From NCBI GenBank assembly GCA_947381965.1, contig CANCXX010000025.1, positions 1 through 64,000 on the forward strand: a stretch of DNA of 64,000 nucleotides, read 5' to 3'. The notes beneath the pieces were generated by a model, which saw nothing but the letters and a program-made list of their open reading frames with translations, was not told where the DNA came from and did not search any database. This DNA is from an uncultured bacterium. GTDB taxonomy: Bacteria; Bacillota; Clostridia; Lachnospirales; Lachnospiraceae. Shown piece by piece: positions 7,990-17,310 of the stretch; positions within the stretch are counted from its first letter, which is position 1; each line of letters opens with the position of its first letter. A program made the translations under genes and the position numbers.

Positions 7990-9330
7990 TCACTTTGTTT
8001 CATCCAGTATTACCGAATATATTTCCATAAGCCTCTCGTAGTTCTTTTCTCCATCATGGACTCTGCCTGCCCGCTGTCTTGCTCTTCCGGAAATCCGCTG
8101 TGCCAGACAAAGTCCATCCTTATCCTGGTTTCTGTCCCACAAGGCTTCTATGGCTTCCGCAAGCCGCCTTTCGTCTCCTGCAGGAAATAAAAGCCCGTCC
8201 ACACCATCCTCTATCATATCCGGTATCCCCCCTGTCCGGGAAGCCGCCACCGGTACCCCAAGGAGCATGGCCTCCCCCACAGTGTTAGGGGAATTTTCCA
8301 AAACAGAAGGACAGACGTAAAGGCTGCTCTTCAAAAACTGCCGTTTCATTTCCTCCCCGTCAAGCTTTCCAAGCATAATCACTTTTCCAAAAAGACCCTT
8401 TTCCTCTATCAGCTTAAGCATATACTTTCCATAAGCAGGCAGCTTTATCTTTTCCTTCCATGTGCTGTTTTCTATTACACTGTTTCCTGCCACATAAAGA
8501 TGCAGGCTGGGATACTTTGGCAAAAGCAATGCCATGGCCTTCAGGACAAAGTGCATCCCTTTAAGAGGATAATCCCCCTGTCCCAGAAAAATACTGTAAG
8601 GCTCACAGGCTTCCATTCTCCACTCTCCTGCATAAAATTCCTTCCTCATCGTTTCATCCATGGGAAAATACTTTGCGCGGGGATTGATTTTCTCTGTTCC
8701 CTTCCTGTCAAAAACAGTTCTTCCGGTAATGTTGCCGCATCCTGCAATTACTTCCGCCTCCCTCTTTCCCCGAATCATAAATTTTTCCTGCTGCTGCCGG
8801 ATTGTGTCCTTTCTGATAAAATCTCGAAAGGTTACTTTTTTCTGCACCTGTTCCGGCAATCCTGCCATATAAACCTTTGCAATCTCACCGCAAAGTCCCT
8901 GAATTCCCAACAATGTCCCTGCAGGGTTTCCAAAAGTCCTTACCGCCGCTAGCGCATGAGGAAATTCTGTTCCAAAAATATGAATCATGTGGGGTTTAAA
9001 ATCCTGAAAAATAATACGGAACTGTTCTTCCAGTCCGGTATCATACCTTTCCGGTACGCTTAAGTCCTCTTTAAAAGCATAACAGACAGTCCCTTGCACC
9101 ACAAGTTTCTTTACCTGGCCCTGAGGCAGAAGGTGATCCCCTGTATCCTTCAATTTTATAAGCTCCCTTTCTCCCATAGGAAAACAAATTCCCAGCAAAA
9201 AAGGAACCTCTTTTTCTTTCATTTTTCCGAAAATACCTGAAAGCCATCCCTCCCGGCTGCTGTATGGCAGTTTTAGCTCCTGCCCGATAAATGGCAGCAT
9301 AATATTACAAATCCATAATACCCTGTTCAT
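7990..9330 (-). CDS. Glycosyltransferase family 4
   Basis: About 446 residues, GT-B fold. An N-terminal acceptor domain with HIFGTEFPHALA is followed by a donor domain with FLGQGDYPLKGMHFVLKA, LYVAGNS, MLGKLDGEEMKRQ and SVLENSPNTVGEAMLLGVPVAAS, the conserved GT4 glutamate region. The ATG at 9330 is preceded by GGAGG at 8-nt spacing and by the repeated hairpin element (copy E); a longer reading frame starting at 9417 has no ribosome binding site. It is part of the locus A operon and probably extends the repeat unit on the cytoplasmic side. Confidence 0.88.
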   Translation of the reverse strand: MNRVLWICNIMLPFIGQELKLPYSSREGWLSGIFGKMKEKEVPFLLGICFPMGERELIKLKDTGDHLLPQGQVKKLVVQGTVCYAFKEDLSVPERYDTGLEEQFRIIFQDFKPHMIHIFGTEFPHALAAVRTFGNPAGTLLGIQGLCGEIAKVYMAGLPEQVQKKVTFRDFIRKDTIRQQQEKFMIRGKREAEVIAGCGNITGRTVFDRKGTEKINPRAKYFPMDETMRKEFYAGEWRMEACEPYSIFLGQGDYPLKGMHFVLKAMALLLPKYPSLHLYVAGNSVIENSTWKEKIKLPAYGKYMLKLIEEKGLFGKVIMLGKLDGEEMKRQFLKSSLYVCPSVLENSPNTVGEAMLLGVPVAASRTGGIPDMIEDGVDGLLFPAGDERRLAEAIEALWDRNQDKDGLCLAQRISGRARQRAGRVHDGEKNYERLMEIYSVILDETK

Positions 9331-9372
9331 TTTATATACCTCCGCATACCGAAGACACGTTCTAAAGACACG
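9331..9372 (-). repeat. Hairpin plus Shine-Dalgarno element, copy E (divergent)
   Basis: The minus strand carries GGTATGCGGAGGTATA directly before the ATG of the GT4 gene, identical to the 3' half of the element. The 5' half is replaced by two tandem copies of AGAACGTGTCTT. Confidence 0.45.
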
Positions 9373-9430
9373 TTCTGAAATTTCCTGTGTAAAATTCTGG
9401 TCATTTCCTGATGGCACAAGTCAAAAATGC

Positions 9431-10357
9431 TCAATGCACCCTGTTCTTATGTATCGCCATATATATTTTTTCCTTCACGCAGTTATAAATCTTTGCCGTC
9501 TTTTCATTTTCCGCAAGCTTTGAGCGGAGTCCTGAAAAAGTCGCCATCATAATCAGACGGAACTTTAAAAGCTGTCCAAAGGACATATATTTTTTCGTAA
9601 TCTCCCTGTGCTCTTTTGCAGATACCTTGCGGTTTTCCCCGCTTTCCGAAAAACCGCCGCCCTCATAATCCGCAATTAAAATCTTCACATAATTAAATGT
9701 TACGCCGCCGCTTGCACCGCCCTCAAAAAAACACCACAAAAACTGTTCATAATCCGCCCGCACCTGGTACTTTGTATCAAAGGGGTGGGCCTTTAAAAGC
9801 GCTCTGGCATAAAAACATGCCTGGTGGCAGGGAACATTCCTGTAACAGCCAAAAGCATCCATATGCGGATTGGAGGCCACACGCCCTTTGGTCTGCCGCT
9901 CATAAATATCTCCATAATAAATTCCCGGCGGCCATCCCCCGGCTGTTTTGCCCCATAGCGGAATTTCTTGCCCTGCTGCTCTATTACCCGGTAAAAAGCC
10001 CCTCTCTCTTTCTTTATCCCGGATAAACCCTGCCATCTGCTCCAACACATCTTCAGAATAAAAATAATCGCCGCAGTTTAAATAATAAACATACCTGCCT
10101 TCCGCCGCCTCCGCCGCCTGGTTCATGGCATCATAAATGCCTTTATCTTTCCTGCTGACAGTTTTAAGACAGCCTCCCGTCTCTTTCCATCTGTCCCCAA
10201 ATGCACTGGCCGTTTCCATTGAACCATCCGAAGACAGCCCGTCCTTTACTATAACCTCAAAATCACGAAAGGTCTGCTTCTCTATGCTTTTTAATGTTTG
10301 CCCAAGCTTGTCCCCCGGATTTAAACAGACTACTAAAATTGAAAAAAACGGTTCCAT
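9431..10357 (-). CDS. Glycosyltransferase family 2
   Basis: About 308 residues. The GT-A domain opens with FSILVVCLNPGDKLGQTLKS and IVKDGLSSDGS, then the NCGDYFYSEDV segment in place of the usual DxD. This is the pattern of the WcaA/WbbD-like group that carries DG and CGD motifs. The start at 10357 was chosen because GGGAG lies 7 nt upstream; an in-frame ATG at 10402 has no ribosome binding site. The gene lies in the locus A operon between a GNAT acetyltransferase and a GT4 gene. The sugar transferred is unknown. Confidence 0.85.
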   Translation of the reverse strand: MEPFFSILVVCLNPGDKLGQTLKSIEKQTFRDFEVIVKDGLSSDGSMETASAFGDRWKETGGCLKTVSRKDKGIYDAMNQAAEAAEGRYVYYLNCGDYFYSEDVLEQMAGFIRDKERERGFLPGNRAAGQEIPLWGKTAGGWPPGIYYGDIYERQTKGRVASNPHMDAFGCYRNVPCHQACFYARALLKAHPFDTKYQVRADYEQFLWCFFEGGASGGVTFNYVKILIADYEGGGFSESGENRKVSAKEHREITKKYMSFGQLLKFRLIMMATFSGLRSKLAENEKTAKIYNCVKEKIYMAIHKNRVH

Positions 10358-10451
10358 GCCATATCTCCCTTTATTCCTATCACTCCGTCCTTTGGCATCC
10401 ATAAGCTACAAATACGGCTGAATGGAAAACTCTGTTATTTCCCCATTCTTC

Positions 10452-10913
10452 CTACAATCGCTTTGTAAAACATATAATACGATTTGCCTCCGAAAATCCC
10501 ATTTTTAAATGAAAGGCAAGGCTGTTTCTATTATCCAGTTCACAATCACTTGCAAATTCGGTGCAGCCTTTATCTCTTGCCCACTCTTCACATTTTACAA
10601 GCAGCGCTTTAGCATATCCCTGCCTTCTGTGTTCCTGATCCACAAAGATCCCTTCCAGATACCCAACCGGGCAGCTGTCTGTTCCCTCCACATAATCATG
10701 CCGCAGCTGACACTGTGCAAAGCCGGCCGGCTGTTTCCCTGCCACAAGAATAAATACCGCGTTTTCATTCCCATCAACAATTTCATTAAATTCATCACAT
10801 AGATTTTCTATTGTGTGATTCCCCCACATTTTTGCAGCCATCTCTGCAATAAAGGGAACATCCTCCCGGACAGCCTTATAAACAGAAAGCGTCTCTTCCA
10901 TACCAGTTTCCAT
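10452..10913 (-). CDS. GNAT acetyltransferase resembling AAC(6')-I
   Basis: A 153-residue GNAT protein. The central part, DYVEGTDSCPVGYLEGIFV, followed by HRRQGYAKALL (acetyl-CoA-binding motif A) and CTEFASDCELDN, closely follows the pattern I recall for AAC(6')-I aminoglycoside 6'-N-acetyltransferases such as the Acinetobacter enzymes. Those enzymes transfer acetyl from acetyl-CoA to the 6'-amino group of aminoglycosides. Here the gene sits inside a polysaccharide operon, between a GT2 gene and the polymerase gene, so an alternative role is N-acetylation of an amino sugar precursor. A GAGG site lies 4 nt before the first ATG; a second ATG at 10901 is possible. Confidence 0.75.
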   Translation of the reverse strand: METGMEETLSVYKAVREDVPFIAEMAAKMWGNHTIENLCDEFNEIVDGNENAVFILVAGKQPAGFAQCQLRHDYVEGTDSCPVGYLEGIFVDQEHRRQGYAKALLVKCEEWARDKGCTEFASDCELDNRNSLAFHLKMGFSEANRIICFTKRL

Positions 10914-10982
10914 CCTTCCTCTTCTCTCATTTACTGTGGCTCTTTTTGCAGTTATCTTCCTTATGGATGTTGTTGTTCTACA

Positions 10983-12092
10983 TCAGTTCACATCCGACAA
11001 AATAGGAACCATATCATGGAACATAAAAGTCTCATAAGGTAAAATTCTTAGCCCATCATTTCCGGCCTTCATCAAAATAAAAATGCCGAAATATAAAACT
11101 GCTGCAAGGACCACTCCCACAGTCAGCATCTTTTTCAGCTTTTTATTTTCAATTCCTGAAAGCAGGGCCGGCAGGAAAAAGATGTGCGTAATTGTAAGAT
11201 AATACCCAATCCTTGAAATAATCGGCAGAAAAGAACAGCACACATACATTGCCAGCGCACCCAGATTGCAGTAAAAGTAAAACCGGTTCCGCCTGTTGCC
11301 CTTCACTGTTTTTTTATAACATATCAAAGATAACAGAAGCACCGCCAGTGTCCGGGCAATATTTACCAGACTGGTTCCTCCCTCAAGGTATTCCGTATCC
11401 TCATAGGTGGGATAAAGGAACACCACCACTTTCATATAAAAATCCTGCATAAAAAAGAAGGTGGTGCAAAACGCCGCCGCTGCCCCTAACTGCCACTTTT
11501 TCCAGGGAAGGGAGGCTAATAGATACAATGGTATCACCACAAGAATCGATTTGTGAAAAGTGGCGCCAAGGAGCACCAGCAAAATAAACTTCATCCATTC
11601 CTTCCGAAGTACGTAGGGAATGGCAAAAAGGGCAAGGGCAAGGGCAAAATAATACCGCACTGTATTGTAGGACTGGAAGTAATAACCAAAGGCCATAAAA
11701 AGAAAAAAGCTGAAGGGAAAAGAATCTGCCTGCCTGTAAATGGCTGCCAAAAACAGCAGAATCGTAAAGAGAGCAAAGACACCAAAAACCAGCAGATAAT
11801 TTTCAAACCCGCTGATACCATAAAGCGCCTTTACCACCAGATTAAATCCTGCCTCTGTGGGAACATAAGCATCGCAATTTATCAGGTGCATAAACTCCAC
11901 ATATTTGGCATAGTCGTTTCCCACATTAAGACGGCAGGCGCAAACTCCGAATAAAAGCAGAAAAACAGCCGTTAAGGAAAGCCCGTTCAGCATCTGCTGT
12001 CTGCTTATTGTATTTGGCCGTATTTTACAATGATTATCCACCAACAATCCAAGCCCCACCGTTGCCACTGCTAAAAAAATATAGATTACCAT
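10983..12092 (-). CDS. EpsG/Wzy-like polysaccharide polymerase
   Basis: About 369 residues with 10-11 predicted membrane segments. An early RLNVGNDYAKYVEFM motif and a middle SYNTVRYYFALALALFAIPYVLRKEW motif region, followed by ATFHKSILVVIPLYLLA, are typical of the EpsG family (PF14897), which polymerises exopolysaccharide repeat units on the outer face of the membrane. The start at 12092 is preceded by AGGA at 7-nt spacing; a longer in-frame start at 12248 would run into the upstream GT2 gene. It is the only polymerase candidate in locus A. No Wzx flippase gene is present in the same operon. Confidence 0.85.
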   Translation of the reverse strand: MVIYIFLAVATVGLGLLVDNHCKIRPNTISRQQMLNGLSLTAVFLLLFGVCACRLNVGNDYAKYVEFMHLINCDAYVPTEAGFNLVVKALYGISGFENYLLVFGVFALFTILLFLAAIYRQADSFPFSFFLFMAFGYYFQSYNTVRYYFALALALFAIPYVLRKEWMKFILLVLLGATFHKSILVVIPLYLLASLPWKKWQLGAAAAFCTTFFFMQDFYMKVVVFLYPTYEDTEYLEGGTSLVNIARTLAVLLLSLICYKKTVKGNRRNRFYFYCNLGALAMYVCCSFLPIISRIGYYLTITHIFFLPALLSGIENKKLKKMLTVGVVLAAVLYFGIFILMKAGNDGLRILPYETFMFHDMVPILSDVN

Positions 12093-12145
12093 ATCGCTTC
12101 CTGCCCGTATTCCTTTCCCAATCCCCTTTTCCAAGGGCAGATATT

Positions 12146-12952
12146 TTATCTGCCTTTTCCTTCCCGGATACCCTGTTTCATCAGTCCATAAGCCTTTCCA
12201 AAAGACAGCTTTGCAAGCATTCCCTCTCCGATTCTGTCTTTTCCCCAAAGCCCATGGGAGAACAAAAACCGAAGAGAAAAAATCTTTGCCATCCTTCCAT
12301 ACAGATAGTGATACAGCACGCCTCTGTCTACAAAAAACTTTTCATTGTATCCTTTAAACCAGGTGGACTCCCGGTAAACTTCCTCTCCAATTTCCTCTGT
12401 TTCCCCATATAAATGCAGCCCCTTTTTCAGACAGTCATGAAAAAAAAGGCTGTCCTCGCCGTTGCTATACTTTGCGCCTCCCCCAAAGAGAAGGGAAAAG
12501 CTTACGTTTGCACGACGGAGGGAAGAAAGCCTTGCGGCCGCCGCGTAGGTGGGATACCGCCCGTAATTGTACCAGCGTATGCGCTTTTTCTCCTGATTAT
12601 AATAGGTTGCCCTGGAAGAATCCACTTTAAAATTAAATGTAATAAGGTCCGCATCCGGGTTCCGTAAAAAAGCCTCCAGTACAATTTGTTCATACCCCGG
12701 ATAAAATACAATATCCTCATCTGAAAACAGACAAATCTCCCCGTCCGCATGAAGAAGCGCCGTGTTCCTGTTAAGTCCCACTCCCCGCTCCGCCATAGAA
12801 AAACAACGAATCCGTCTGTCTTTATGCAGATATTCATGATAGTCATAGCAATTACACTGGTTAACGATAACCGCCTCAGTTTCAAGACGCATCTTGTCCG
12901 CCAGAGCATCCACATCTTTATCTACCGCTGCCACTAACACCTGTAATTTCAT
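12146..12952 (-). CDS. Glycosyltransferase family 2 (family A-like)
   Basis: A 268-residue GT-A protein. It lacks the usual VPVYN start and instead has LQVLVAAVDKDVDALADKM, then ERGVGLNRNTALLHADGEICLFSDEDIVFYPGY, in which SDED serves as the metal-binding DxD. The C-terminus is basic and probably contacts the membrane. It lies between the AAA-ATPase gene and the polymerase gene in locus A. It most likely adds one sugar to the repeat unit; the substrate is unknown. Confidence 0.8.
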   Translation of the reverse strand: MKLQVLVAAVDKDVDALADKMRLETEAVIVNQCNCYDYHEYLHKDRRIRCFSMAERGVGLNRNTALLHADGEICLFSDEDIVFYPGYEQIVLEAFLRNPDADLITFNFKVDSSRATYYNQEKKRIRWYNYGRYPTYAAAARLSSLRRANVSFSLLFGGGAKYSNGEDSLFFHDCLKKGLHLYGETEEIGEEVYRESTWFKGYNEKFFVDRGVLYHYLYGRMAKIFSLRFLFSHGLWGKDRIGEGMLAKLSFGKAYGLMKQGIREGKGR

Positions 12953-12982
12953 CTCTGTTTTCCTTATCCCAGTTTTGAAACC

Positions 12983-14698
12983 TTATTTCTGAACCGTTCC
13001 ACCAATAAGCACCTTTTTTCCACAGAAAGCAAACCCGTATTTCCGGATACGTTCTTTGGAAATTCCTTTGGCAGTCAGATTCGTCTGATATCCCTTTTCC
13101 TCTATCTGCCAAAGAGCCTCCTGCACAGTATCGGATAATTCTTTTTCATTCTCATCCTGCACTTTAAATTCCAATATAACTGCATCATCTGTTGTATTTC
13201 TTGGTTCCAGCATCACATCATATCGCCCCAGACCGCTTTCTCTGTTGGAAGTAACCACATATCTGTCAGCAAGCTCCACTATAAGGCCCAGAATAAACCC
13301 ATGATAAAACCGCTCCGGCTGCCTGTCAGAAGGCTTGTTTCCTGTGTCAAAACTGCTGAACATTTCCAAAGAGACTTTATTCATATAGACATTCATTGTT
13401 TTAATATCGCCGTCCAAAAGCGCCCTGATAAAACCATTATAATCGGATGATACACTATCAAACCAGCCTCTCACCATATTAATAAACATAATTCTGGTTT
13501 CCAGATTTGTCAGTGCCAGTTCATATTCTTCTTTCCATATTCCATATTCTGTCATATATGCCTGATAATCTTTCACCTTCAGATAGCCGCAGGCAAGCAA
13601 AAGGCTCCAGACCGCATTTTTTTTCACCGGAAGCTGATCATATATAATTTGCTCATCAATCTCCATTCGAATACTTTCACCCTGAATCAAATACTCAAAG
13701 GTTTTCTTGATCTCCGGATTACCCTCCCGTATTAATTTCCCTACAAGGCCATTGGAACTTGTGTTTGCCCAATATAGCCCCACCTTTTTATCATCCAGAA
13801 AGTTAATAACAGACCAGGGGTTATAAATATCCGGCTGGTTCCCAAAGGTAAATCCATCATACCAGTCTTTAACCTGCTGTTCCCAATCAGATAAACCATA
13901 CTCTTTCAGCCCTGCAAACACTTCCTCTTCGGTAAAGCCAAAGCAGTCTGCATATTTCTCTGAAGTTGTTGTCACCACCTTTAAATTATTCAAATCAGAA
14001 AAAACAGACTCCTTGCTTACCCTTGTAATTCCTGTCATAATGGCGCGTTCCAGGTAAGGGTTCGTCTTAAAGGTCGAATGGAACAAACTTCTGGTAAATC
14101 CGGCCATCTCCTGCCAGTATCCATTTATATAGGCTTCCTGCATTGGCGTATCGTACTCATCCAGAAGGATAATCACTTTTTTTCCATAATATTTCATTAA
14201 ATAACCGGATAGGGCATTCAGCGAATCTGCCGCAACGTAGTTCTCCATATCCGCAGAAACCTGCCGGTAAAATTCTTTTTCCTTTTCGTTCAATTTGCCG
14301 CTGTCAGGCAGAAAATCAAACTGGTTATACAGTTTCGTAATATTCTGGCAAATCATCTTTTTGGCATCACAATAAGATGTCTCCTTAACATTTGCAAAGC
14401 TTAAAAAGATAACCGGATAGGTGCCCTGCAGCTGCCTGTAACTTTCTTCCTGCCATATGGAAAGTCCCTCAAACAGCTCTCCCCTGTCTGCATAATTTAC
14501 CGAAAAAAATTTCTCCAGCATACTCATATTCAAAGTTTTTCCAAAGCGGCGCGGCCGGGTTATCAGCGTCACCCCGTCACCGGACTCCCACCACTTGCGG
14601 ATGAATTTTGTCTTATCTATATAGAAATATCCCTGTTTTTGGATTACCTCAAAATCCTGATTCCCAATCCCTATCTTCCGTGGCCTTTTATTTTCCAT
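12983..14698 (-). CDS. AAA-ATPase-like / PD-(D/E)XK nuclease-domain protein
   Basis: About 571 residues. The N-terminal domain starts with FYIDKTKFIRKWWE and a modified Walker A, RPRRFGKT (near residue 50), with Walker B VIILLDEYDTPMQEAY near 180, the signature of the AAA-ATPase-like family PF09820. The last 100 residues hold a PD-(D/E)XK-type domain (PF08011): RYDVMLEP then AVILEFKV. The biological role of the family is not established. Many gut anaerobes carry several paralogues. It interrupts the otherwise compact polysaccharide operon between wzz and a GT2 gene. The start at 14698 follows GGGTGA at 8 nt; in-frame starts at 14713 and 14758 are weaker. Confidence 0.85.
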   Translation of the reverse strand: MENKRPRKIGIGNQDFEVIQKQGYFYIDKTKFIRKWWESGDGVTLITRPRRFGKTLNMSMLEKFFSVNYADRGELFEGLSIWQEESYRQLQGTYPVIFLSFANVKETSYCDAKKMICQNITKLYNQFDFLPDSGKLNEKEKEFYRQVSADMENYVAADSLNALSGYLMKYYGKKVIILLDEYDTPMQEAYINGYWQEMAGFTRSLFHSTFKTNPYLERAIMTGITRVSKESVFSDLNNLKVVTTTSEKYADCFGFTEEEVFAGLKEYGLSDWEQQVKDWYDGFTFGNQPDIYNPWSVINFLDDKKVGLYWANTSSNGLVGKLIREGNPEIKKTFEYLIQGESIRMEIDEQIIYDQLPVKKNAVWSLLLACGYLKVKDYQAYMTEYGIWKEEYELALTNLETRIMFINMVRGWFDSVSSDYNGFIRALLDGDIKTMNVYMNKVSLEMFSSFDTGNKPSDRQPERFYHGFILGLIVELADRYVVTSNRESGLGRYDVMLEPRNTTDDAVILEFKVQDENEKELSDTVQEALWQIEEKGYQTNLTAKGISKERIRKYGFAFCGKKVLIGGTVQK

Positions 14699-14760
14699 AT
14701 AATCATCACCCATTTGCTGTTTCACAAACCTACCGGCTCGCCCCTTCCGGCGGCACAAAT

Positions 14761-15888
14761 TTAAGCAAAATATCTGTTCAGGAATTCTTCATCCGCCTGG
14801 GAAATTATCATCCCCAGCACCTTACAGTCCTGATTATTCAAAAAGCTTAGTATCCTTGCGGTTTTCCGTCCTACATCCTCCCCAAAGGGAAGCAGAACCA
14901 CTGCGCCGCCGTTTTCCCTGATAACCTTACATTCCTCCCCGGATAAAATATTTTCTCCAAAGGCGATAACTTCCCATTCCCCCTCTTTCCTGCCGCCCTC
15001 CAGCTTTTCCGCAATATGCCACCCGGAGTCCTGTGCAATATCCGCCTGCACATTGCCGCCAAAAACATCCGTTTCCTCCCTGTTTAGCAGACTTTCCAGC
15101 TCCTGCTTGCGGGCATCGGCATGATTATCCATATCCAGCACAACAAATTTTCGTTTATTCCCCATCAAATACCCGATGCTTGCTTTCAGCTCTCTTGCAT
15201 AAGGCTGGAGTCCCTTTTGATTACGCGTAAGAATTCCCAGTGCCTTATACCCATACCTCTCTTCAATATCCTGCTGGACATACACGGACTCGTCAAGCGC
15301 ATAGAAAAAACCAATTATAAGCAGAGAAAGGACCCCCAGAATTACCCCACCTGTGGTACATGCCGCGGTTGTGCGGTTGTCCCAGAAAACCCGCTCCGGC
15401 ACATCCGAGCGGAGCACTTTAATCTGCTCCAGTTCTTCACTTTCCCTGGCAAATTCTTTTAAGCCCGATTCCACTGCGCTTCTGACCTCACGGACAAATT
15501 TTTCGTTGTCCCCCTTCACTGTAATGGTAAGCAGACGGATATCAGACAAAATTTCCGCACTGGTAGCCTCACGGACCGCATCTGTTTCATATCCTGGCAG
15601 CCCCTTCATAATCAGCTCCAGAATCGGATCCGCATCCAACAGATCATTCCAGGTATATCCGTTATAATACTGGTACACTTGTCCGCTTTCATCATGCCCA
15701 AAGCTGATATAAAGCTTGGATACCGCCTTATACTCCACAGGCATTTTCATGGACCGCATCACCTGATAAACCACGCCTCCCAGCGTTGCTCCCAAAACGG
15801 CAAGCATAACGGCAATCCATATTTTTTTTTGAAAGTACAGCACCAGCCGTTTTAAGTCCATTCCTCTGTTCAGATAATCTTCATTCAT
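14761..15888 (-). CDS. Wzz/CpsC-type chain-length regulator with degenerate kinase-like tail
   Basis: About 375 residues. It has a cytoplasmic start, a first membrane helix (IWIAVMLAVLGATLGGVVY), an extracytoplasmic coiled region and a second helix (GGVILGVLSLLIIGFFY), the layout of Wzz polysaccharide co-polymerases (PF02706). The cytoplasmic C-terminus is 170 residues long, and its last 50 (GGAVVLLPFGEDVGRKTARI ... VLGMIIS) read like the end of a BY-kinase, but no Walker A motif is present. It probably sets polymer length together with the EpsG-like polymerase. The start at 15888 has GAGG 6 nt upstream and overlaps the stop of the sugar-transferase gene. Confidence 0.82.
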   Translation of the reverse strand: MNEDYLNRGMDLKRLVLYFQKKIWIAVMLAVLGATLGGVVYQVMRSMKMPVEYKAVSKLYISFGHDESGQVYQYYNGYTWNDLLDADPILELIMKGLPGYETDAVREATSAEILSDIRLLTITVKGDNEKFVREVRSAVESGLKEFARESEELEQIKVLRSDVPERVFWDNRTTAACTTGGVILGVLSLLIIGFFYALDESVYVQQDIEERYGYKALGILTRNQKGLQPYARELKASIGYLMGNKRKFVVLDMDNHADARKQELESLLNREETDVFGGNVQADIAQDSGWHIAEKLEGGRKEGEWEVIAFGENILSGEECKVIRENGGAVVLLPFGEDVGRKTARILSFLNNQDCKVLGMIISQADEEFLNRYFA

Positions 15889-17308
15889 TTTCACCCTCAT
15901 TTTCTAAAGACTCTCCCATCTTCCCTTCCTTCGGCGTTTTCATGGCCGTTACCTGCTTCTGGTCAACTCCCTCTGTACTCTCCGGCCTTATCAGTATTTT
16001 TAAGGTAAGAAGCATTAATTTCAGGTCAAGCCACACAGAATAGTTTTCTATATAAGACAAATCCAGCTTTAACTTGTCATAAGGCGTAGTGTTATACTTG
16101 CCATATACCTGGGCATAACCTGCCAGCCCTGCCTTCACCTTCATACGGAACACAAACTCCGGCATATCCTCCACATACTGCCGGATAATCTCCGGTCGTT
16201 CCGGCCTTGGACCTATAAAGGACATATCTCCTTTTAAAATGTTTAAAAGCTGAGGCAACTCGTCAATCCGCACGGCGCGAATAAACTTTCCAATAGGGGT
16301 AATCCGGCTGTCATTTTTGGCAGCTAACCTGGCCACCCCGTCCTTTTCCGCGTCCACACGCATACTTCTGAACTTTAAAATTTCAAATTTTTTCCCATCT
16401 CTTGTGCATCTTATCTGTTTATAAAGCACCGGCCCTTTGTCATAGCATTTAATCATGAGCGCCGTAACTACCATAAAAGGTGAAGCAATCAAAAGCAAAA
16501 TCAGAGCGCAGACAATATCAATCATTCTTTTGGCCGCCCGCTGCTCCACTGTCAGCGCATATTCTCTTGTAAGAAAAATCGGCGTGTCAAAAAGCTGCAG
16601 CTGCTCCGACCCTTTAATCAACACATCCGGTATTTTAGGCATCGTGTAAACCCGGATCGAACGGCTGTAGCAGAACTTTAAAAGGCGGTTTCGATCTTCT
16701 GTGGAAATATCCCACAAAACCACTGCCCCATATCCTTTTTCAATCTCCTGCTCCAGCTTCATGGCCCCTTCCCGGACATCCATGGTCTTTTCAATCCTGT
16801 ACTTATCCTTTCTGGACGCAAACTTATTCAGAATATCCTCAATATCCCTTTCCCCGTGAATCAAAAGCATTTTCCTTGGAGGGAATACCTTCCGGTAAAC
16901 CGTGTTGCAGAAAAAAGTCCACAATGCGGCTATCAAAAGCTGTACCAGCGTTGCCGCCACAAAGCATTCAGGCGGAACCAGCCAGTTGTTCATCAGGGAT
17001 ATCTGAAAATATGTAATTAAATTCACAATCAGAAGTGAAAACATCTGTGAAAGAAAAACGTCCATAGGCTTCAGATAGCCAATCTTCATCCCCCCGTAGG
17101 TGTTTGTGAAAAAAAACAGCAGGATAAAATAAATCCCCAACATCAAAAGATGGCCGTTCCGGTAAAACTTCAGCCTTCTGGTAAAGTTATTGACGATTGG
17201 ATAGTAATACCCCAGCCATATAAACGCATAAACCGCAGTCTGCATCAGCAGCCCCGCAAAACTTAACCAAAGTACAATTATTCTTTTTATGGATTCAAAC
17301 CGTTTCAC
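15881..17308 (-). CDS. Undecaprenyl-phosphate sugar phosphotransferase (initiating transferase)
   Basis: A 475-residue protein of the WcaJ/CpsE type. Four N-terminal membrane helices come first, then a CoA-binding-3-like Rossmann region (KMLLIHGERDIEDILNKFASR), a fifth helix (IVCALILLLIASPFMVV) and the bacterial sugar-transferase domain: KFRSMRVDAEKDG, RAVRIDELPQLLNILKGDMS, FIGPRPERPE and AGLAGYAQVYGKYNT. Enzymes of this family transfer a sugar 1-phosphate from a UDP-sugar to undecaprenyl phosphate and so begin repeat-unit assembly. The start is GTG with GGGAGG upstream, within a copy of the hairpin element (copy F). It defines locus A as an undecaprenyl-linked Wzy-type pathway. Confidence 0.92.
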   Translation of the reverse strand: MKRFESIKRIIVLWLSFAGLLMQTAVYAFIWLGYYYPIVNNFTRRLKFYRNGHLLMLGIYFILLFFFTNTYGGMKIGYLKPMDVFLSQMFSLLIVNLITYFQISLMNNWLVPPECFVAATLVQLLIAALWTFFCNTVYRKVFPPRKMLLIHGERDIEDILNKFASRKDKYRIEKTMDVREGAMKLEQEIEKGYGAVVLWDISTEDRNRLLKFCYSRSIRVYTMPKIPDVLIKGSEQLQLFDTPIFLTREYALTVEQRAAKRMIDIVCALILLLIASPFMVVTALMIKCYDKGPVLYKQIRCTRDGKKFEILKFRSMRVDAEKDGVARLAAKNDSRITPIGKFIRAVRIDELPQLLNILKGDMSFIGPRPERPEIIRQYVEDMPEFVFRMKVKAGLAGYAQVYGKYNTTPYDKLKLDLSYIENYSVWLDLKLMLLTLKILIRPESTEGVDQKQVTAMKTPKEGKMGESLENEGENE

Positions 17309-17310
17309 TT

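Noticed and set aside
11553..11954. A 133-residue plus-strand reading frame with many Lys and Gln inside the polymerase gene.
   Set aside because: Antisense to membrane helices of the EpsG-like gene; low-complexity composition and no start signal.
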